Shown here: in pieces, positions 57,401 to 64,000 of the stretch | Layout: each line of letters starts with the position of its first letter | Numbering within the stretch: the first letter of the stretch is position 1 | Assembly (NCBI GenBank): GCA_948144175.1 | Contig: CANXME010000251.1 | Coordinates: 55,256 to 119,255 of the forward strand | Direction of reading: 5' to 3' | DNA length: 64,000 nucleotides | Source: Closterium sp. NIES-65 | Lineage: Eukaryota; Streptophyta; Zygnematophyceae; Desmidiales; Closteriaceae | Notes under the pieces: generated by a model | What the model saw: only the letters and a program-made list of their open reading frames with translations | What the model was told of the DNA's origin: nothing | Databases searched by the model: none | Translations under genes and position numbers: made by a program

Positions 57401-59499
57401 GGTTGAACACACGGTGGGTTTAAAACACGGTGGGTTTAACACACGGTGGGCTGAACACATGGTGGGTTGAACACACAGTGTGTTGAACACACTGTGGGTT
57501 GAACACACGGTGGGTTTAACACACGGTGGGCTGAACACACGGTCGGTTGAACACACGGTGGGTTGAACACACTGTGGGTTGAACACACGGTAGGTTTAAC
57601 ACACGGTGGGTTTAAGACACGGTGGGTTTAACACACGGTGGGTTTAACACACGGTGGGTTTAACACACGGTGGGTTTAACACACGGTGGGTTTAACACAC
57701 GGTAGGTTTAACACACGGTGGGTTTAACACACGGTGGGTTTAACACACGGTGGGTTTAACACACGGTGGGTTGAACACACGGTGGGTTGAACACACGGTG
57801 GGTTGAACACACGGTGGGTTTAACACACGGTGGGTTTAACACACGGTGGGTTGAACACACGGTGGGTTGAACACACGGTGGGTTTAACACACGGTGGGTT
57901 TAACACACGGTGGGTTGAACACACGGTGGGTTGAACACACTGTGGGTTGAACACACGGTGGGTTGAACACACGGTAGGTTTAACACACGGTGGGTTGAAC
58001 ACACGGTGGGTTGAACACACGGTGGGTTGAACACACGGTAGGTTTAATGCACGGTGGGTTGAACACACGGTGGGTTGAACACACGGTGGGTTTAACACAC
58101 GGTGGGTTTAACACACGGTGGGTTGAACACACGGTAGGTTGAACACACGGTGGGTTGAACACACGGTGGATTGAACACACGGTGGGTTGAACACACGGTG
58201 GGTTGAACACACGGTAGGTTGAACACACGGTGGGTTTAACACACGGTTGGTTGAACACACGGTGGGTTGAACACACGGTGTGTTGAACACCCGATGGGTT
58301 GAACACACGGTGGGTTTAACACACGGTGGGTTGAACACACTGTGGGTTGAACACACGGTAGGTTGAACACACGGTGGATTGAACACACGGTGGGTTTAAC
58401 ACACGGTGGGTTGAACACACGGTGGGTTGAACACACGGTGGGTTTAACACAGGGTGGGTTGAACATACGGTGGGTTGAACACACGGTAGGTTGAACACAC
58501 GGTGGGTGGGTTGAACACACGGTGGGTTGAACACACGGTGTGTTGAACACACGGTGGGTTTAACACACGGTGGGTTGAACACACGGTGGGTTGAACACAC
58601 GGTGGGTTGAACACACAGTGGGTTGAACACACGGTAGGTTGAACACACGGTGGGTTTAACACACGGTGGGTTTAACACACGGTGGGTTTAACACACGGTG
58701 GGCTTAACACACGGTGGGCTTAACACACGGTGGGTTTAACACACGGTGGGTTTAACACACGGTGGGTTTAACACACGGTGGGTTGAACACACGGTGGTTT
58801 TAAAACGCGGTAGGTTTAACACACGGTGGGTTTAACACACGGTGGGTTTAACACACGGTGGGTTTAACACACGGTGGGTTTAACACACGGTGGGTTTAAC
58901 ACACGGTGGGTTAAACACACGGTGGGTTTAACACACGGTGGGTTTAACACACGGTGGGTTTACCACACGGTGGGTTTGACACACGGTGGGTTTAACACAC
59001 GGTGGGTTTAACACACGGTGGGCTGAACACATGGTGGGTTGAACACACGGTGTGTTGAACACACGGTGGGTTGAACACACGGTGGGTTTAACACACGGTG
59101 GGTTGAACACACGGTGTGTTGAACACACGGTGGGTTGAACACACAGTGTGTTGAACACACGGTGGGTTGAACACACGGTAGGTTGAACACACGGTAGGTT
59201 GAACACACGGTGGATTGAACACACGGTGGGTTTAACACACGGTAGGTTGAACACACGGTGGATTGAACACACGGTGGGTTTAACACACGGTGGGTTTAAC
59301 ACACGGTGGGCTGAACACATGGTGGGCTGAACACACGGTGTGTTGAACACACGGTGGGTTGAACACACGGTGGGTTTAACACACGGTGGGTTTAACACAC
59401 GGTGGGTTGAACACACGGTGGGTTGAACACACGGTGGATTGAACACACGGTGGGTTGAACAGACGGTGGGTTGAACACACGGTAGGTTGAACACACGGT

Positions 59500-62430
59500 G
59501 GGTTTAACACACGGTTGGTTGAACACACGGTGGGTTGAACACACGGTGTGTTGAACACCCGGTGGGTTGAACACACGGTGGGTTTAACACACGGTGGGTT
59601 GAACACACTGTGGGTTGAACACACGGTAGGTTGAACACACGGTGGATTGAACACACGGTGGGTTTAACACACGGTGGGTTGAACACACGGTGGGTTGAAC
59701 ACACGGTGGGTTTAACACAGGGTGGGTTGAACATACGGTGGGTTGAACACACGGTAGGTTGAACACACGGTGGGTGGGTTGAACACACGGTGGGTTGAAC
59801 ACACGGTGTGTTGAACACACGGTGGGTTGAACACACGGTGGGTTGAACACACGGTGGGTTGAACACACGGTGGGTTGAACACACGGTGGGTTGAACACAC
59901 GGTAGGTTGAACACACGGTGGGTTTAACACACGGTGGGTTTAACACACGGTGGGTTTAACACACGGTGGGCTTAACACACGGTGGGTTTAACACACGGTG
60001 GGTTTAACACACGGTGGGTTTAACACACGGTGGGTTTAACACACGGTGGGTTGAACACACGGTGGGTTTAAAACGCGGTGGGTTTAACACACGGTGGGTT
60101 TAACCCACGGTGGGTTTAACACACGGTGGGTTTAACACACGGTGGGTTTAACACACGGTGGGTTTAACACACGGTGGGTTAAACACACGGTGGGTTTAAC
60201 ACACGGTGGGTTTAACACACGGTGGGTTTAACACACGGTGGGTTTGACACACGGTGGGTTTAACACACGGTGGGCTGAACACATGGTGGGTTGAACACAC
60301 GGTGTGTTGAACACACGGTGGGTTGAACACACGGTGGGTTTAACACACGGTGGGTTGAACACACGGTGGGTTGAACACACGGTGGGTTGAACACACGGTG
60401 GATTGAACACACGGTGGGTTGAACACTCAGTAGGTTGAACACACGGTAGGTTGAACACACGGTGGGTTTAACACACGGTAGGTTGAACACACGGTGGGTT
60501 GAACACACGGTGGGTTGAACACACGGTAGGTTGAACACACGGTGTGTTGAACACACGGTGGGTTGAACACACGGTGGGTTGAACACACGGTAGGTATAAC
60601 ACACGGTGGGTTGAACACACAGTGGATTGAACACACGGTGGGTTGAACACACGGTAGGTTTAACACACGGTGTGTTGAACACACGGTGGGTTGAATACAC
60701 GGTGGGTTGAACACACGGTAGGTTGAACACACGGTGTGTTGAACACACGGTGGGTTGAACACACGGTGGGTTGAACACACGGTGTGTTGAACACACGGTG
60801 TGTTCAACACACGGTGGATTGAACATACGGTAGGATGAACACACGGTAGGTTGAACACACGGTGGGTTGAACACACGGTGGATTGAACACACGGTGGGTT
60901 GAACACACGGTGGGTTGAACACACGGTGGGTTGAACACACGGTGGGTTTAACACACGGTGGGTTGAGCACACGATAGGTTGAACACACGGTGGATTGAAC
61001 ACACGGTGGGTCTAACACACGGTGGGTTGAACACACGGTGGGTTGAACACACGGTGGGTTTAACACAGGGTGGGTTGAACACACGGTGGGTTGAACACAC
61101 GGTGGGTTGAACACACGGTGGGTGGGTTGAACACACGGTGGGTTGAACACACGGTGTGTTGAACACACGGTGGGTTTAACACACGGTGGGTTGAACACAC
61201 GGTGGGTTGAACACACGGTGGGTTGAACACACGGTTGGTTGAACACACGGTAGGTTGAACACACGGTGGGCTTAACACACGGTGGGATTAACACACGGTG
61301 GGTTTCACACACGGTGGGTTTAACACATGGTGGGTTTAACACACGGTGGGTTGAACACACGGTGGGTTTAAAACACGGTGGGTTTAACACACGGTGGGTT
61401 TAACACACGGTGGGTTTAACACACGGTGGGTTTAACACACAGTGGGTTTAACACACGGTGGGTTTAACACACGGTGGGTTTAACACACGGTAGGTTTAAC
61501 ACACGGTGGGTTTAACACACGGTGGGTTTAACACACGGTGGGCTGAACACATGGTGGGTTGAACACACGGTGTGTTGAACACACGGTGGGTTTAACACAC
61601 GGTGGGTTTAACACACGGTGGGTTGAACACACGGTGGGTTGAACACACGGTGGGTTGAACACACGGTGGATTGAACACACGGTGGGTTGAACACACGGTG
61701 GGTTGAACACACGGTAGGTTGAACACACGGTGGGTTTAACACACGGTTGGTTGAACACACGGTGGGTTGAACACACGGTGTGTTGAACACCCGGTGGGTT
61801 GAACACACGGTGGGTTTAAGACACGGTGGGTTGAACACACAGTCGGTTGAACACACGGTGGGTTGAACACACTGTGGGTTGAACACACGGTAGGTTTAAC
61901 ACACGGTGGGTTGAATACACGGTAGGTTTAACACACGGTGGGTTTAACACACGGTGGGTTTAACACACGGTGGGTTTAACACACGGTGGGTTTAACACAC
62001 GTAAGTTTAAAACACGGTGGGTTTAACACACGGTGGGCTGAACACATGGTGGGTTGAACACACGGTGTGTTGAACACACGGTGGGTTGAACACACGGTGG
62101 GTTTAACACACGCTGGGTTTAACACACGGTGGGTTGAACACACGGTGGGTTTAACACACGGTGGATTTAACACACGGTGGGTTTAACACACGGTGGATTT
62201 AACACATGGTGGGTTTAACACATGGTGGGTTTAACACATGGTGGGTTGAACACACGGTGGGTAGAACACACGGTGGGTTGAACACACGGTGGGTTGAACA
62301 CACGGTGGGTTGAACACACGGTGGGCTAAACACACGGTGGGTTGAACACACGTGGGTTGAACACACGGTGGGTTGAACACACGGTGGGTTGAGCACACGG
62401 TGCGTTTAACACACGGTGGGTTGAACACAC
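59500..62430. repeat. Second copy of the large Sat16 segment
   Basis: Matches 52270-55230. From about 62340 small length errors within units appear (for example CACACGTGGG lacking GG), breaking the otherwise constant offset. Confidence 0.85.
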
Positions 62431-64000
62431 GGTAGGTTTAACGCACGGTGGGTTTAGCACACGGTGGGTTGAACACACGGTGGGTTGAACACACGGTGGA
62501 TTGAACACACGGTGGGTTGAACACACGGTGGGTTGAACACACGGTAGGTTGAACACACGGTGGGTTTAACACACGGTTGGTTGAACACACGGTGGGTTGA
62601 ACACACGGTGTGTTGAACACCCGATGGGTTGAACACACGGTGGGTTTAACACACGGTGGGTTGAACACACTGTGGGTTGAACACACGGTAGGTTGAACAC
62701 ACGGTGGATTGAACACACGGTGGGTTTAACACACGGTGGGTTGAACACACCGGTGGGTTGAACACACGGTGGGTTTAACACACGGTGGGTTGACATACGG
62801 TGGGTTGAACACACGGTAGGTTGAACACACGGTGGGTGGGTTGAACACACGGTGGGTTGAACACACGGTGTGTTGAACACACGGTGGGTTTAACACACGG
62901 TGGGTTGAACACACGGTGGGTTGAACACACGGTGGGTTGAACACACGTGGGTTGAACACACGGTAGGTCGAACACACGGTGGGTTTAACACACGGTGGTT
63001 TAACACACGGTGGGTTTAACACACACGGTGGGCTTAACACACACGGTGGGCTTAACACACGGTGGGTTTAACACACGGTGGGTTTAACACACGGTGGGTT
63101 TAACACACGGTGGGTTGAACACACGGTGGTTTTAAAACACGGTGGGTTTAACACACGGTGGGTTTAACACACGGTGGGTTTAACACACGGTGGGTTTAAC
63201 ACACGGTGGGTTTAACACACGGTGGGTTTAACACACGGTGGGTTAACACACGGTGGGTTAACACACGGTGGGTTTAACACACGGTGGGTTTACCACACGG
63301 TGGGTTTGACACACGGTGGGTTTAACACACGGTGGGTTTAACACACGGTGGGTTTACCACACGGTGGGTTTGACACACGGTGGGTTTAACACACGTGGGT
63401 TTAACACACGGTGGGTTGAACACACGGTGGGTTGAACACACGGTGTGTTGAACACACGGTGGGTTGAACACACGGTGGGTTTAACACACGGTGGGTTGAA
63501 CACACGGTGGGTTGAACACACGGTGGGTTGAACACACGGTGGATTGAACACACGGTGGGTTGAACACACGGTAGGTTGAACACACGGTAGGTTGAACACA
63601 CGGTGGGTTTAACACACGGTAGGTTGAACACACGGTGGGTTGAACACACGGTGGGTTGAACACACGGTAGGTTGAACACACGGTGGATTGAACACACGGT
63701 GGGTTTAACACACGGTGGGTTTAACACACGGTGGGTTGAACACACGGTGGGTTGAACACACGGTGTGTTGAACACACGGTGGGTTGAACACACGGTGGGT
63801 TTAACACACGGTGGGTTTAACACACGGTGGGTTGAACACATGGTGGGTTGAACACACGGTGGGTTTAACACACGGTGGGTTGAACACACGGTGGGTTGAA
63901 CACACGGTGTGTTGAACACACGGTGGGTTGAACACACGGTGGGTTTAACACACGGTGGGTTGAACACACGGTGTGTTGAACACACGGTGGGTTGACCACA

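Larger units (their letters stand above)
50256..64000. repeat. Sat16 satellite array (about 860 units), continues past window end
   Basis: Direct repeats of a 16-bp unit, GGGTTTAACACACGGT, with a very common variant GGGTTGAACACACGGT and minor ones (GTAGG, GTGTG, GTGGATT, ACATGG). It begins where Sat31 TTTTTGCACAC runs into CACACGGTGGG, through one imperfect unit (CCGGTTAAATACACGGT). Every unit holds GGGTTTA or GGGTTGA; GGGTTTA is a permutation of the plant telomere heptamer TTTAGGG. Because 16 is one more than a multiple of three, the minus strand gives long open frames (up to 376 codons) of a Cys-rich 16-residue repeat. I regard these as by-products: they lack a unique start region and any non-repeat domain. 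No other feature was seen. Confidence 0.95.

Noticed and set aside
50256-64000. A true telomere tract
   Set aside because: GGGTTTA is present but separated by 9 bp in each unit, and no perfect head-to-tail heptamer run exists.

Overview
The window is almost entirely repetitive nuclear DNA from a eukaryote, most likely a streptophyte (land plant or charophyte alga). The support is two full-length Ty1/copia LTR retrotransposons with a near-canonical plant-type initiator-tRNA primer site, long satellite arrays, and a telo-box-like motif in the LTR. The very Gly/Ala/Pro-rich, high-GC Gag-Pol reminds me of elements of zygnematophyte algae such as Closterium, but that is an impression from memory and not tested. 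No host protein gene, rRNA or tRNA gene was recognised. The setting fits a centromeric, pericentromeric or subtelomeric block.

Layout: (1) 1-16833 holds a 182-bp satellite (Sat182) interrupted by two copies of one copia element, both on the minus strand, at 1138-8554 and 9288-16833. Each has 132-bp LTRs, a PBS, a PPT-like tract, a 5-bp GGGTT target-site duplication, a ~1 kb GC-rich repetitive leader and one uninterrupted Gag-Pol frame (1971 and 1976 aa). Both sit at the same base of the Sat182 monomer, and 733 bp of matching satellite flanks each, so the element was probably amplified together with its flank. (2) 16834-24969 is Sat182 in strict 182-bp register with dimer, trimer and 12-mer higher-order repeats. 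(3) 24970-26811 is a 31-bp satellite (Sat31). (4) 26812-33260 is a tandem duplicate (offset 6418 bp) of 20394-26811, so it again holds Sat182 followed by Sat31. (5) Sat31 continues to about 50255 with nested duplications of 868, 1145 and 1892 bp. (6) 50256-64000 is a 16-bp satellite (Sat16) containing GGGTTTA or GGGTTGA in each unit, with nested duplications of 560, 836, 1504, 5958 and about 7200 bp. It runs off the window end.

The three satellites abut with no intervening unique DNA. The junctions show short shared sequence (ATTTT, AGGA, CACAC), suggesting microhomology-mediated joining followed by unequal exchange. The only genes likely to make protein are the two copia polyproteins. The many short open frames in the arrays follow from repeat periods that are not multiples of three. 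I found no convincing new enzymatic system. The most notable things are the co-amplified retrotransposon/satellite unit, the three-satellite mosaic with its 6.4-kb duplication, and the structured leader next to the copia primer site.
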